From Indolivaga capnocytophagoides DSM 22835 (GTDB lineage: Bacteria > Bacteroidota > Bacteroidia > Bacteroidales > Dysgonomonadaceae), in contig NZ_AUFL01000004.1 of assembly GCF_000426485.1 (NCBI RefSeq), forward strand, positions 124,001 through 188,000: a DNA stretch of 64,000 nucleotides. The letters run 5' to 3'. Numbering within the stretch: the stretch's first letter is position 1; each line of letters begins with the position of its first letter. Below, piece by piece: positions 54,440 through 63,343 of this stretch. The notes under the pieces are model-generated. The model made no database searches and had not been told where the DNA came from. It was given only the letters and a program-made list of their open reading frames with translations. The position numbers were made by a program, and so were the translations under genes.

Positions 54440-56086
54440 TTATTTACCTAGCTCTAATTTTAGAGTTATCGTTGGTTGATCACATACTTCTGTTGGTCCA
54501 AAATATTGAATTGGTCCCGGATATACATATTCAGTACCCACAGCCCATTTCTCGCGGTTTGCAGCGAAAAATTTAAAAGGAGCACCATCTAATTTAACTA
54601 ATGCTTTTTGGATAACCGGTTTCATCTCTCCATGACGGCGTTCCATATTCATCATCATTGTTACAGGTACACCTCCGGCAATCCACTGATCAGCGGGAGC
54701 TGTTGTATTGCGTACAGATGACATATATCCAGTTTTACCTGCAGCAATAATAGCAGAAGCTGTATATCCCAAAGAATAACAATAATCGGCATCATAATTA
54801 GAAGGAGCAGCACAACGTCCTTCATATCCGAAGAAGTGAACCTGAGAAGCGAATTTACCTGAATATTTTCCGGCTTTTTTCCATTCTGCAAGTTTGTTTC
54901 CAACCATTTCAGCCAATAGCTTTTCTGTTTCGATCAAAGAAACCTGAACATTGCCATGAGGGTCACGATCTAAAGTCAACTGACGGGCAACACCTTCCGG
55001 TAAGCTTTCGTATATAGCAGCATTGACTGCAGATAGGTTTTTGATAATATATTGACGTTTTTCGTCTTTTGCAACAGCGTTGAATTCATCCTGATGATGA
55101 GCTAGGAAGTCATTCAATTCTGCAATAAGAGCCTTCATAGCAGGGATAAATTCAATAAGGCCTTCTGGGATAAGAACTGTACCGAAGTTATTTCCATTAG
55201 CAGCACGGTTTGCAACAGCTGTAGCTATTTCAGTTACAATATCATCCAAAGATTGGTTTTTAGCTTCTACTTCTTCTGAAATAATGCAGAAGTTTGGTTG
55301 GGTCTGAAGCGCACATTCTAAAGCGATATGAGAAGCTGAACGACCCATTAGTTTGATGAAGTGCCAGTATTTACGGGCAGAGTTACAGTCTCTTTCGATG
55401 TTTCCAATAACTTCCGAATAAACTTTACATGCAGTATCGAACCCGAAAGAAGTTTCGATCATTTCGTTTTTCAAGTCTCCATCGATTGTTTTAGGACACC
55501 CAACGACTTGTACTCCCGCATTAATAGCTGCATAATATTCAGCTAGTACACAAGCGTTTGTATTAGAGTCATCACCTCCGATAATAACAAGAGCTTTGAT
55601 GTCTAATTTTTTTAATATTTCAAGGCCTTTGTCAAATTGTTCTTTAGTTTCAAGTTTGGTACGACCCGATCCAATAATATCAAAACCACCTGTGTTACGG
55701 TATTCATCAATAATTTCAGAGGTTAACTCCTGATATTTATGATCTACCAATCCTCCCGGTCCCATTAGGAATCCGTATACTTTGCTATCTTTATTTAGAC
55801 TTTTAATTCCATCAAAAATACCAGCGATAACATTGTGTCCACCTGGAGCCTGTCCTCCAGATAGAATAACACCAACATTCATAGCTGGAAAATTAGCTTT
55901 TTCAGCTGATTCAACGAATTTTAGAATAGGCATTCCATAGGTGTTAGGAAAAAGTTTTTTTACTTCATCCTGATCTGCAACAGATTGTGTTGCAGCACCT
56001 TCTTCTACTCTCACTGAACCATACAATGCTTTAGGCATTTTAGGCTTATAAGCAGCTCTGGCTACTTGTAATGCGCTTTTTGTCAT
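54440..56086 (-). CDS. pfp: PPi-dependent phosphofructokinase
   Basis: A 548-residue long-clade enzyme that phosphorylates fructose-6-phosphate reversibly with pyrophosphate. The GGDDS motif (170-174) with Asp at the second D position marks PPi rather than ATP use, and the catalytic base lies in PKTIDGDL (D202). The helical insertion typical of the plant-like and Bacteroidota long form is present near residues 330-450. It sits alone with a shared terminator downstream and a 448-bp spacer upstream. It is the likely glycolytic entry enzyme of the organism. Confidence 0.96.
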   Translation of the reverse strand: MTKSALQVARAAYKPKMPKALYGSVRVEEGAATQSVADQDEVKKLFPNTYGMPILKFVESAEKANFPAMNVGVILSGGQAPGGHNVIAGIFDGIKSLNKDSKVYGFLMGPGGLVDHKYQELTSEIIDEYRNTGGFDIIGSGRTKLETKEQFDKGLEILKKLDIKALVIIGGDDSNTNACVLAEYYAAINAGVQVVGCPKTIDGDLKNEMIETSFGFDTACKVYSEVIGNIERDCNSARKYWHFIKLMGRSASHIALECALQTQPNFCIISEEVEAKNQSLDDIVTEIATAVANRAANGNNFGTVLIPEGLIEFIPAMKALIAELNDFLAHHQDEFNAVAKDEKRQYIIKNLSAVNAAIYESLPEGVARQLTLDRDPHGNVQVSLIETEKLLAEMVGNKLAEWKKAGKYSGKFASQVHFFGYEGRCAAPSNYDADYCYSLGYTASAIIAAGKTGYMSSVRNTTAPADQWIAGGVPVTMMMNMERRHGEMKPVIQKALVKLDGAPFKFFAANREKWAVGTEYVYPGPIQYFGPTEVCDQPTITLKLELGK

Positions 56087-56300
56087 TTGATTACTTGTTT
56101 GATTATTTTAATTAATTATCTGATGATGTTGCTATTTAGGGAATCTTTATATAGACTCATGCTTTACAAATTTCGTTATTTTTTTTGAATAATAAAAAGG
56201 TTACAAACTAAATAGCGAACAATTATTATTGAATACAGCCTGCTTTTCTCTTACTGTTAAATATATTGTGATTCTTGGATTGTCAATGTTTGATATTATA

Positions 56301-56416
56301 AAAGGTAGCAAAGTATACACAAAATTTGTAACTTTTCCGATGTCTATTTTTTTGATTATAGACCTTCTTATATAAACTCCATTTTCAATAGAATGAAAAA
56401 GGTAACAAAGGTTACG
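56301..56416 (+). repeat. GTTACC dispersed repeat, copy D (diverged)
   Basis: AAAAGGTAGC at the left and AAAAAGGTAACAAAGGTTAC at the right bracket a block with AGACCTTCTTATATAAA, which lines up with the AGATCCTCTTATTTATA of copy B. Similarity is weaker than between B and C. Confidence 0.5.
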
Positions 56417-56478
56417 TAGATATTCCATTTTCAGGTCGCTTCCCTTAATTATCCTGTTTTACTTATAGATAAAAGAAC

Positions 56479-56518
56479 AAAAAAACTTCCGGTTATACAT
56501 AAACCGGAAGTTTTTTTA
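56479..56518. terminator. Terminator downstream of the M48 protease gene
   Basis: AAAAAACTTCCGGTT and AACCGGAAGTTTTTT form a perfect stem with a loop ATACATA, and a U-run follows on both strands. Confidence 0.94.
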
Positions 56519-56534
56519 GAGTGAAGCCAGAGTA

Positions 56535-57395
56535 TTAGAATTTCCATTGTTCGGATGTTTTTGCATTCGAATTTGATGTATTCTTCGTAGTTCCACCTTT
56601 ATAATATTGCATTGCTTCAGGCAATTCTTCTTTTATTTTTTTGATTCGCGTTTCGTCTGATGGGTGGGTGCTCTGAAATTCGGCAACACTTTGACCTCCG
56701 GTTTTTTGAGACATTCTTACCCAAAAGCTTTCAGCTAACTGAGGATTATACCCTGCCATTGCCATAAAGATTAGCCCAAGCTTATCTGCTTCTAATTCCT
56801 GTTTGCGGGAGTAGGGGAGCATTACTCCATACTGAGCGCCAAGCCCGTATACCGAAGATGCTACAGTCTGCACAGTAGATGATGCCCCGCCCAAGGCCAC
56901 ACCTAGAGCTGCATTACCGTATTGTGCAGCTACTTGTTGGCTCATTCGCTCATTCGCATGTTTTGCAACAGCATGTGCCACTTCATGCCCGAGTACAACA
57001 GCCAATCCGGTTTCGTCTTGAGTAACAGGCAAGATGCCTTCATAGACAACTATTTTACCCCCCGGCAAACAAAAGGCGTTGACATCAGCACTTTTTACCA
57101 GGTTGAATTCCCAAGAATAGCTTGATATAAGACTTTCCATACCATTGGCTTTCATGTAGGTTTCAACGGCGTTTGCTATGTTTCTACCTACTTTTTGTAC
57201 AAGAGCTGTATTAGCTTTATCCGTAGACTTAGGTGCGGTCTTTATAAATTCATTGTATTGTTGTAGACTAAGTGTCAACACTTCCTGATCGGATACAAGC
57301 AGCATTTGTTTACGTCCGGTGACAGGAACACTACCGCATGAGGATAACAATATAGCGGTCGTTAGTAAAGTTAGTAGTGAATAGTAGTATTTCAT
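56535..57395 (-). CDS. M48-family metalloprotease lipoprotein (LoiP/BepA-like)
   Basis: A 286-residue lipoprotein with lipobox LLSSC (C20). The zinc-binding HExxH is H137-EVA-H141 in VVLGHEVAHAVAKHAN, and the third ligand lies in RKQELEADKLGL. The short spacer and lack of TPRs resemble LoiP/YcaL rather than BepA. It should degrade misfolded outer-membrane proteins in the periplasm. It stands on the same strand as the metal ABC genes, 241 bp downstream, and has its own terminator. Confidence 0.93.
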   Translation of the reverse strand: MKYYYSLLTLLTTAILLSSCGSVPVTGRKQMLLVSDQEVLTLSLQQYNEFIKTAPKSTDKANTALVQKVGRNIANAVETYMKANGMESLISSYSWEFNLVKSADVNAFCLPGGKIVVYEGILPVTQDETGLAVVLGHEVAHAVAKHANERMSQQVAAQYGNAALGVALGGASSTVQTVASSVYGLGAQYGVMLPYSRKQELEADKLGLIFMAMAGYNPQLAESFWVRMSQKTGGQSVAEFQSTHPSDETRIKKIKEELPEAMQYYKGGTTKNTSNSNAKTSEQWKF

Positions 57396-57432
57396 ATTAA
57401 ATAACTATATGTTTCTAATAAATTTTGCATTT

Positions 57433-57479
57433 GCTCTCGCTGCTTGAAATGTTGACTTTGCAAGAATAACAGCAAGAGC
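57433..57479. other. Imperfect inverted repeat upstream of the M48 gene
   Basis: GCTCTCGCTG (57433-57442) and CAGCAAGAGC (57470-57479) pair with one mismatch, and CTTG/CAAG extend the stem internally. It lies 38 bp upstream of the M48 start, so it could be a leader structure or an operator. Confidence 0.4.
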
Positions 57480-57636
57480 AGGTTATCGCTTTTAAATCTG
57501 TCATTAAATACTTTCAGTTACTTGATACATAATCGTAAGTAAACAAAAAAAAATTTCCTTAACTTCGGTATTATAAGTTCTTAAGACTTGAACACTTATT
57601 GAATAAAAAAAGTTTAATGGTTATCTCCCTCAATGT

Positions 57637-58425
57637 TTATTCTTCATCTGTGTTACAACACTTACAGCCTTCGTGTTTTTCAAGTACGCGATGTGGAAAA
57701 TCGCCATGTCCAACAATCTCTATCGGACAGGTTGTATATGTTTGCTCGAGCCAATTTGTTGAGATATTTGACCCTGCATGATAGTGTAATCCTTCGTTAA
57801 CGCAAGCTATATTTTTAACCATAGAAACGACGGTACCTACATCGTGCGAAACCAGTATAATGGCTGTATTCTTGTTGATCTCCTCCAGTATTTTGTAAAA
57901 GTCTGTTTCGAATCGTTTATCGACATAAGAACTCGGCTCATCAAGTATCAATAAATCAGGGTCATCAACAATTGCTCTACCTAAAAGTGTACGTTGTAAT
58001 TGTCCACCCGAAAGATTTCCGATAGGTCTCTCAAGAAAAGTACTTAACCCCATTAAATCAGCTGTTTGTCTAGCCTTGTTTCTCTGCTCTTCAGTATAAT
58101 AAGAAAAAAGCTTTCTTTTTGCTGTTAATCCGGATAGAATTACATCAAAGACAGATATAGGAAAATTTCTGTCTATTTTATTAATCTGAGGTAAATATCC
58201 CAGATTAATTTTACTTTCTATATTATTCTTGTAGAATTTTACAGAACCCTCGGTTGGTTTTATTAAACCTAAAATAGTCTTGAGTAAGGTTGTTTTTCCG
58301 CCTCCATTCGGACCAATGATACCCAAAAAGTCGTTTTCATAAACAGTAAGATCTACATTTTTCAATATAGGCTTATTGGCTTCATATCCAACTGATATTT
58401 CTTTTATTTCGAGAATCTTATTCAT
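57637..58425 (-). CDS. znuC: Metal (zinc/manganese) ABC transporter ATPase
   Basis: A 262-residue ABC ATPase. Start at 58425 (MNKILEIKEISVGYE) is the usual N-terminus; the longer frame runs into the upstream gene. Walker A is GPNGGGKTT, the signature LSGGQLQR, Walker B LLILDEPSS and the switch His in LVSHDVG. The C-terminal tail is rich in His and Cys (HGDFPHRVLEKHEGCKCC) and could bind metal. The upstream gene is a ZnuA-like binding protein, 68 bp away. No permease gene adjoins, which is unusual for this transporter class. Confidence 0.9.
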   Translation of the reverse strand: MNKILEIKEISVGYEANKPILKNVDLTVYENDFLGIIGPNGGGKTTLLKTILGLIKPTEGSVKFYKNNIESKINLGYLPQINKIDRNFPISVFDVILSGLTAKRKLFSYYTEEQRNKARQTADLMGLSTFLERPIGNLSGGQLQRTLLGRAIVDDPDLLILDEPSSYVDKRFETDFYKILEEINKNTAIILVSHDVGTVVSMVKNIACVNEGLHYHAGSNISTNWLEQTYTTCPIEIVGHGDFPHRVLEKHEGCKCCNTDEE

Positions 58426-58480
58426 TTTAGTAAAGCATATATATATGCAAGAGCTTATTCTGAAAGTAATAGTTCTAAAA

Positions 58481-58494
58481 AAGTCTGAGACCTT
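58481..58494. repeat. GGTC palindrome copy 12
   Basis: AAGTCTGAGACCTT overlaps the znuA stop codon (58493-58495), between two genes of one operon. Confidence 0.7.
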
Positions 58495-59335
58495 ATTTGC
58501 CGGCAATAGCTTTCGCTATTTTTATTAGCTCTTGATCCCAGTTATACGATAATGGGTTTATAATAACAATTCTGGCTCCTGTTTCTTTAGCTATTGGTTC
58601 AGCATTTTTTATATCATATTCTTCTTGCATGAATATAACTTTTATATTCTCTTGCTTCGCTTTTTTCACCAATTCGGCTATCTGTCTTGGTGTAGGGTTT
58701 TTACCATCTACTTCTATACTGTATTGGTGTAACCCATACTGTTCTGCAAAATAGCTAAGTGCCGGATGAAATATAATGAAAGATTTGGTAGGAGCTTCTG
58801 CAACATAGCTCTTTACTATACTGTCGGTTTGTTGAATTGATTTTTCTAAAGCTTTGAAATTATCCAGATAATAATCTTTATGTTTAGTATCATGCTGTAT
58901 AAGCGCATTGTACATATTGGTCGCTACAGTAAGAGCTGTTTGTGTCGAACTCCATATATGTGGGTCTCCGTTGGCATGACCATGATCGTCATGTATTGTC
59001 TGGATTCCGAGCGAACAATCGATTATACTCATCTGAGGATTATTTATACTGATGTTTTTCAGCCATGTATTTTCAAAACCCAGATTTCCGATTTTAAAAT
59101 AGATCTCGCTTTTGCCAATATTTACCATCTGCGCCGGGGAAGGATCGTATGTCTCTGGATTAGAGCCTATCGGTATCGCAGTATTTACAGTATATTTATT
59201 GCCAACCAGCTTATCTAATAAATATTTTTGAGGTTCTATTGATACCGATACTATTTTCTCTTCAGATTTCTTAGGAGGAGTGCAAGCCTGAAAAACAGAT
59301 ATGCAGAGAATAGATATAAATAGCAGATGTTTCAT
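58493..59335 (-). CDS. znuA: ZnuA-like metal-binding lipoprotein
   Basis: A 280-residue cluster A-I solute-binding protein. The signal peptide ends in a lipobox (VFQAC, C18), so it is membrane-anchored. A His/Asp-rich loop (DDHGHANGDPHIW) typical of zinc-binding ZnuA lies near residue 115, followed by further ligands in FHPALSYFAEQYG. It delivers Zn2+ (or Mn2+) to an ABC permease. The ATPase gene follows after 67 bp. The permease is missing here. Confidence 0.93.
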   Translation of the reverse strand: MKHLLFISILCISVFQACTPPKKSEEKIVSVSIEPQKYLLDKLVGNKYTVNTAIPIGSNPETYDPSPAQMVNIGKSEIYFKIGNLGFENTWLKNISINNPQMSIIDCSLGIQTIHDDHGHANGDPHIWSSTQTALTVATNMYNALIQHDTKHKDYYLDNFKALEKSIQQTDSIVKSYVAEAPTKSFIIFHPALSYFAEQYGLHQYSIEVDGKNPTPRQIAELVKKAKQENIKVIFMQEEYDIKNAEPIAKETGARIVIINPLSYNWDQELIKIAKAIAGK

Positions 59336-59405
59336 ATTTAGTAATAATAGCTTTAGATTATTTGCTTTGACTTTATACTATTGCCAAAAGCAGTAAAAAA
59401 TTGAT

Positions 59406-60047
59406 TTATCCTAATCGGAAAATGTTATGTATTCGTTCGAACTCTTTTTCACAATTAACATCCATATCTGTCAATGAGCCATCCTGTAAATCGTAAACCC
59501 ATCCTACTATACGAGGATATCCTGTTTTTTCGAATGATTCCCTAACTTCTCTTATTTTGATTACATTAATACATTGTTCGTAGATGTTGATTTCCACAAA
59601 ACGGCGATAGCGTTGTTCAAAATCCTGTATCTGGCTAAGTTCTTTTTCATGCAATCTGTATACATCACGGATACTTCTTAACCAAGGGCTTATAATCCCC
59701 GAATCGGTGAAATTCATAGCAGCCTTGATGCCGCCACAGTTATAGTGTCCGCATACAATAATGTATTTTACCCGTAGATTTTCCACTGCATAATTTATTA
59801 CAGACAAAGCATTCAGATCAGTGTTCAGTACCATGTTGGCTATATTACGGTGGACAAAAACCTGACCGGGTTTCAAACCCATGATCTCGTTTGCATGTAC
59901 CCGACTGTCGGAACATCCGATATATAGAAAATCAGGATTCTGTTCTTCTGCCAGATGGTGGAAGAAGTCGGGATTTTCGGCTAATTTTTGTTCTACCCAA
60001 CGTTTATTAGCCTCAAAAATATCATTATATAAATTGTCTTCAATCAT
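59406..60047 (-). CDS. can: Beta-class carbonic anhydrase
   Basis: A 213-residue zinc enzyme that interconverts CO2 and bicarbonate. Zinc ligands are C45 (CSDSR), H101 and C104 (HYNCGG), with the D47-R49 dyad of CSDSRVHANE. Length and motifs match the E. coli Can type. It supplies bicarbonate for carboxylations. It lies on the same strand as the metal transporter genes, and zinc dependence gives a loose functional tie (inference). It has no obvious promoter element. Confidence 0.95.
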   Translation of the reverse strand: MIEDNLYNDIFEANKRWVEQKLAENPDFFHHLAEEQNPDFLYIGCSDSRVHANEIMGLKPGQVFVHRNIANMVLNTDLNALSVINYAVENLRVKYIIVCGHYNCGGIKAAMNFTDSGIISPWLRSIRDVYRLHEKELSQIQDFEQRYRRFVEINIYEQCINVIKIREVRESFEKTGYPRIVGWVYDLQDGSLTDMDVNCEKEFERIHNIFRLG

Positions 60048-60117
60048 TGTACGTAAAACTAGTATTTGATAATTTTTTTTATTTAACTGCCTGTTGCATT
60101 TATGCTTATCAACGCAG

Positions 60118-60708
60118 TTACAAGGTCTGAGACCTCAATATATTTATTAAATCAGTACATTGCTGTATTAATGATTTTTTTTCATCGTTGTATATTATAT
60201 AATCAGCCATTTCCGCTTTCTTCTCATCTGGCATTTGGCTTGATATTCGTTCTTCCACTTTTTGTCGGCTTGTTTTATCACGAAGCATGGTTCGCCTTAT
60301 CCTTTCTTCCAAAGGGGTGTATACCATCAACACTTTATTCGTAAAACGGTTCATTCCCGATTCAAATAAAATTGCCGTTTCTACTGCAACGACAGGCATG
60401 CTGTTTTGGTCTTCGACCCACCTACAGAAGTCTTTATCTACTTCAGGATGTATTATGGAGTTAGTTATTGTGAGTTTTTGTTTGTCATTGAATATATACG
60501 ATGCGAGAAGAGGTTTATTTAGTTTTTCTCCATCATATAAATCTTCGCCGAAAGCTTCAATCAATTTTTTTCTGATAACCGGAGATGATTCTGTTATTTT
60601 TTTACTTTCGATATCAGCAATATATACAGGCACATCCAACAATTTTATTATCTCGCTGACTGTAGATTTTCCGCTGCCTATTCCTCCTGTGATACCTAAT
60701 TTAATCAT
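60118..60708 (-). CDS. coaE: Dephospho-CoA kinase
   Basis: A 196-residue kinase that makes CoA from dephospho-CoA and ATP. The P-loop is GGIGSGKS (8-15). The CoA-binding part contains VAVETAILFESGM, and the LID region contains RTMLRDKTSRQKVEERISSQ. The C-terminus RSQTL is encoded by a GGTC palindrome that runs into the stop codon, an odd extension. The start overlaps the ybbR-like gene stop by 8 nt, so the two are coupled. Confidence 0.95.
   Translation of the reverse strand: MIKLGITGGIGSGKSTVSEIIKLLDVPVYIADIESKKITESSPVIRKKLIEAFGEDLYDGEKLNKPLLASYIFNDKQKLTITNSIIHPEVDKDFCRWVEDQNSMPVVAVETAILFESGMNRFTNKVLMVYTPLEERIRRTMLRDKTSRQKVEERISSQMPDEKKAEMADYIIYNDEKKSLIQQCTDLINILRSQTL
60122..60136. repeat. 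GGTC palindrome copy 13, inside coaE
   Basis: AAGGTCTGAGACCTC forms the last codons of coaE (Arg-Ser-Gln-Thr, then Leu-stop). It is a perfect AGGTCT-G-AGACCT repeat. Confidence 0.8.
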
Positions 60709-61702
60709 TGTTTATGATTTCGTTTTTATATTCGAAAATATATTGAACATTAGGTGGTGTGATAGTGAGGTTTCGGACAAATCCTGGGCTCGATGTTATT
60801 CGTACAGGTACTGAAGCCTGTTTTGATTCTTGCAGTCCATTATAATCTATGGCAACGGAGAAGTCTTTTTCACGGATCGAATCAACTTCCGAAACTCCTA
60901 CAAAAAATGTAAGTTTAACCTTGGATGGGAAAAACTTAATCGTCAGTTTTTCCGGTAGATTGAGACATTCTACCGGGACCTCTACAGTCTTTTGTGTATA
61001 GGCCTCTATCGGTACATCGACATAAATATAAGCAGGGGAAAACTTGATACGCTCTTTATTCGCTAATGAGTATTTGAGCCGCTTATTTGCACTCAACCCA
61101 CTAACGGTATCATTAGACGTATATGCAAACATAATTTTATTCAAATCTGCCTGCGATCCATATGCTGTAATACTATCTGGGGTTATTTTCAGATCGTTAT
61201 TCAGAAAATATCCGGGAGATAAGTTCAGTTGTCCGTCAAATATTACCGGTATTTTTTTACTTTCGAGAGCTGCATATACAAATGAAATGCGTATAGGATC
61301 ATATGCTAGTACTTGCGTAGATATTGGTAGCGATTTTCTGATGAAAAGATCAAAACTGCTGCCTTGTAGAACTTTTGAGTTCCCGTTTTTGATAATCGAT
61401 TGTACATCTATCCTCAAAGTATCTCTTTTTTTGAAATAATACCTGAACATCGCAAAACCGTCATCCTTGATTCGCATAGTGATGTTTGATGGCAGTGTAT
61501 CCTGAAATATAATACTGTCGGGAATAGATATATACTTGATGGGGATGTTAATCGTTGTCTCGAAATTCTTATTATATATCTGCATGAACCATAAGATCGT
61601 AGCTATTAAAGTAAAAAAGGAAAAAGTCAGAATTTTTTTCCACGATATTCGTTTAAAAAAAATCCTGACCCCTTTCCATATTTGTTCTTTAGCACTGCTC
61701 AT
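60701..61702 (-). CDS. YbbR-domain membrane protein (CdaR-like)
   Basis: A 333-residue protein with one N-terminal membrane helix (about 24-42, ILTFSFFTLIATILWFMQIY) and a long extracytoplasmic region of beta-rich YbbR repeats. In Firmicutes the related CdaR regulates the diadenylate cyclase CdaA; that partner is not in this window. The stop overlaps the coaE start by 8 nt, so this gene leads a small operon. The function in Bacteroidota is not established. Confidence 0.85.
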   Translation of the reverse strand: MSSAKEQIWKGVRIFFKRISWKKILTFSFFTLIATILWFMQIYNKNFETTINIPIKYISIPDSIIFQDTLPSNITMRIKDDGFAMFRYYFKKRDTLRIDVQSIIKNGNSKVLQGSSFDLFIRKSLPISTQVLAYDPIRISFVYAALESKKIPVIFDGQLNLSPGYFLNNDLKITPDSITAYGSQADLNKIMFAYTSNDTVSGLSANKRLKYSLANKERIKFSPAYIYVDVPIEAYTQKTVEVPVECLNLPEKLTIKFFPSKVKLTFFVGVSEVDSIREKDFSVAIDYNGLQESKQASVPVRITSSPGFVRNLTITPPNVQYIFEYKNEIINND

Positions 61703-61820
61703 TTGCTTATGCTTCTGTATAAGTTGTACATTAATATATCAGGGTGTTGATTCCCTAAAAAGCTTAGAACAATAGTGCCGAAAATTCAGATTATCGCCAC
61801 TTTCTTTAACCTGAAACGGT

Positions 61821-62153
61821 TTATGCATCTTTCTTTACTTCTGTTGCAGCCGGAGTTTCGCCTGCTGCGAATACAGATGCTTTATCTATTTTAATTCTTA
61901 CATTATCTGCAATTTCTACAATAAAGAAAGTTTCTCCAACTTCTTTTATACGGCCGTGTATACCGCCTGCAGTAATTACTTTATCTCCGTTTTTCATAGC
62001 ACTACGAGCTTCTTGCAATGCTTTTTGTTTCTTTTGTTGTGGACGGATCATGAAAAAGTAAAATACAACAATAATCAATCCAAACATAAGGATTGTACTC
62101 CATGCTCCACCTCCGGGACCTGCTGCTTGTAAGAATACGAATAATGAATTCAT
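61821..62153 (-). CDS. yajC: Preprotein translocase subunit YajC
   Basis: A 110-residue protein with one N-terminal membrane span (about 17-36: WSTILMFGLIIVVFYFFMI) followed by RPQQKKQKALQEA and a small soluble domain with KNGDKVITAGGIHGRI. These are the hallmarks of YajC, an accessory subunit of SecDF-YajC. It lies 118 bp from the ybbR-like gene and downstream of nusB on the same strand, with its own -7 element. Confidence 0.96.
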   Translation of the reverse strand: MNSLFVFLQAAGPGGGAWSTILMFGLIIVVFYFFMIRPQQKKQKALQEARSAMKNGDKVITAGGIHGRIKEVGETFFIVEIADNVRIKIDKASVFAAGETPAATEVKKDA

Positions 62154-62220
62154 AAGTTTTATTTCTTATATTTTATATAAACTAAGGTAAAAGTCAGATT
62201 AAATTCTGATACTTCTTTTA

Positions 62221-62228
62221 CAAAGATA
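62221..62228 (-). promoter_or_regulatory. -7 element for yajC
   Basis: The reverse strand reads TATCTTTG, 68 nt upstream of the yajC ATG. Confidence 0.6.
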
Positions 62229-62263
62229 CTTTATTTTGTAAAATATGAAAGTATATAACCTTC

Positions 62264-63208
62264 TTACTTTCCTTGTTGTTCTATTTTTTTTAATAACTTG
62301 TTTTCTGCTTTTAGCTCCGATACAATTGCATCCAAAATACCATTAATAAACGAAGAACTCTTCTGTGTACTATATGATTTCGCAATATTTATGTACTCGT
62401 TCATAGTCACATTTATAGGTATTGACGGGAATGAAAGTATTTCTGTAATAGCAGCCTGCATAATGATCATATCCATAAATGCAATACGTTCCGATTCCCA
62501 GTTTTTCGCATATTTATTAATCATGTCTCGTGAGCTTTTCACATTGAACATCGACTCACGTAAAAGTTTTACAGCGAAAACACGATCTTCTTCATCTTTG
62601 AACATCGAAAGCAATTCTTGCTTTTCTCCGTTTTCATATTCGAATTTTTTGATTGTTTTCAGAACAAAAGACTGAACGATTTCAATGTCATCGTTCCAGT
62701 AAACGCTCTCTTCTTCAAGAATATCGTCTAATTTCTCATCACAATAAACCATCGACTTGAATATTTTCCGCCAAAATTCACGATCACTTTCATAATCAGA
62801 GATCACATTTTGCGAATATTCAGCATAAGTGTCCGATTTCAGGATGTTTTCAAGTAATCCTTTTACATAATTATCATACTCATCCCACGATAAGGGTCTT
62901 TCTTCCAAATATTCGTTGAATTGAATATTTGATTTCAGCTGTTTTATAAATAGATTGTCAATTAGCTTTGTGTTTGGATTCAGATCTTCGTCTGTAGGAA
63001 GTAGTTTGGCTTTACGGGCTTCGACGCGTTTAGCATAAGCATCGGTGGTTTCTACAAGTAGCAGTAGTAAAAAATAATAGAGGTCATATGATTTTTGTAA
63101 GCTGAACATGAGTTCGTTTTCAGCTTTTTTCAAATCTCCACTACCATTCTGGTAAGTTGAATACAGAATTTGTATAACTCTAATACGGATAAGAACGCGA
63201 TTAATCAT
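62264..63208 (-). CDS. nusB: Transcription antitermination factor NusB
   Basis: A 314-residue NusB-family protein. The conserved start MINRVLIRIRVIQILYS and the C-terminal NusB fold (MIIMQAAITEILSFPSIPIN, SYSTQKSSSFINGILDAI) are clear. It is about twice the length of E. coli NusB because of an N-terminal half of some 170 residues, as in other Bacteroidota. It binds rRNA leader boxA with NusE. It has its own -7 element and precedes yajC. Confidence 0.95.
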   Translation of the reverse strand: MINRVLIRIRVIQILYSTYQNGSGDLKKAENELMFSLQKSYDLYYFLLLLLVETTDAYAKRVEARKAKLLPTDEDLNPNTKLIDNLFIKQLKSNIQFNEYLEERPLSWDEYDNYVKGLLENILKSDTYAEYSQNVISDYESDREFWRKIFKSMVYCDEKLDDILEEESVYWNDDIEIVQSFVLKTIKKFEYENGEKQELLSMFKDEEDRVFAVKLLRESMFNVKSSRDMINKYAKNWESERIAFMDMIIMQAAITEILSFPSIPINVTMNEYINIAKSYSTQKSSSFINGILDAIVSELKAENKLLKKIEQQGK

Positions 63209-63228
63209 TGATCAAATAATTTGGATTG

Positions 63229-63236
63229 CAAAGATA
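63229..63236 (-). promoter_or_regulatory. -7 element for nusB
   Basis: The reverse strand reads TATCTTTG, 21 nt upstream of the nusB ATG. Confidence 0.65.
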
Positions 63237-63285
63237 AGTATTCCTTGTTATATTTCGATCAGTTACGACATCTCTTTTTTATAAG

Positions 63286-63316
63286 AAAAAAGGACTTTAT
63301 TGACAAAGCCCTTTTT
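63286..63316 (-). terminator. Terminator of the YiaA/B-like gene
   Basis: AAAAAGGACTTT and AAAGCCCTTTTT form a stem with one mismatch and loop ATTGAC. On the reverse strand it ends with a T-rich tail. Confidence 0.8.
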
Positions 63317-63343
63317 ATATGGTTTTCAGATATACCTATTCCC

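Larger units (their letters stand above)
56087..56534. other. Intergenic region pfp / M48 protease
   Basis: 448 bp without a gene. It contains a diverged copy of the GTTACC repeat and the terminator of the M48 gene. No clear TAnnTTTG promoter for pfp was identified. Confidence 0.6.
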
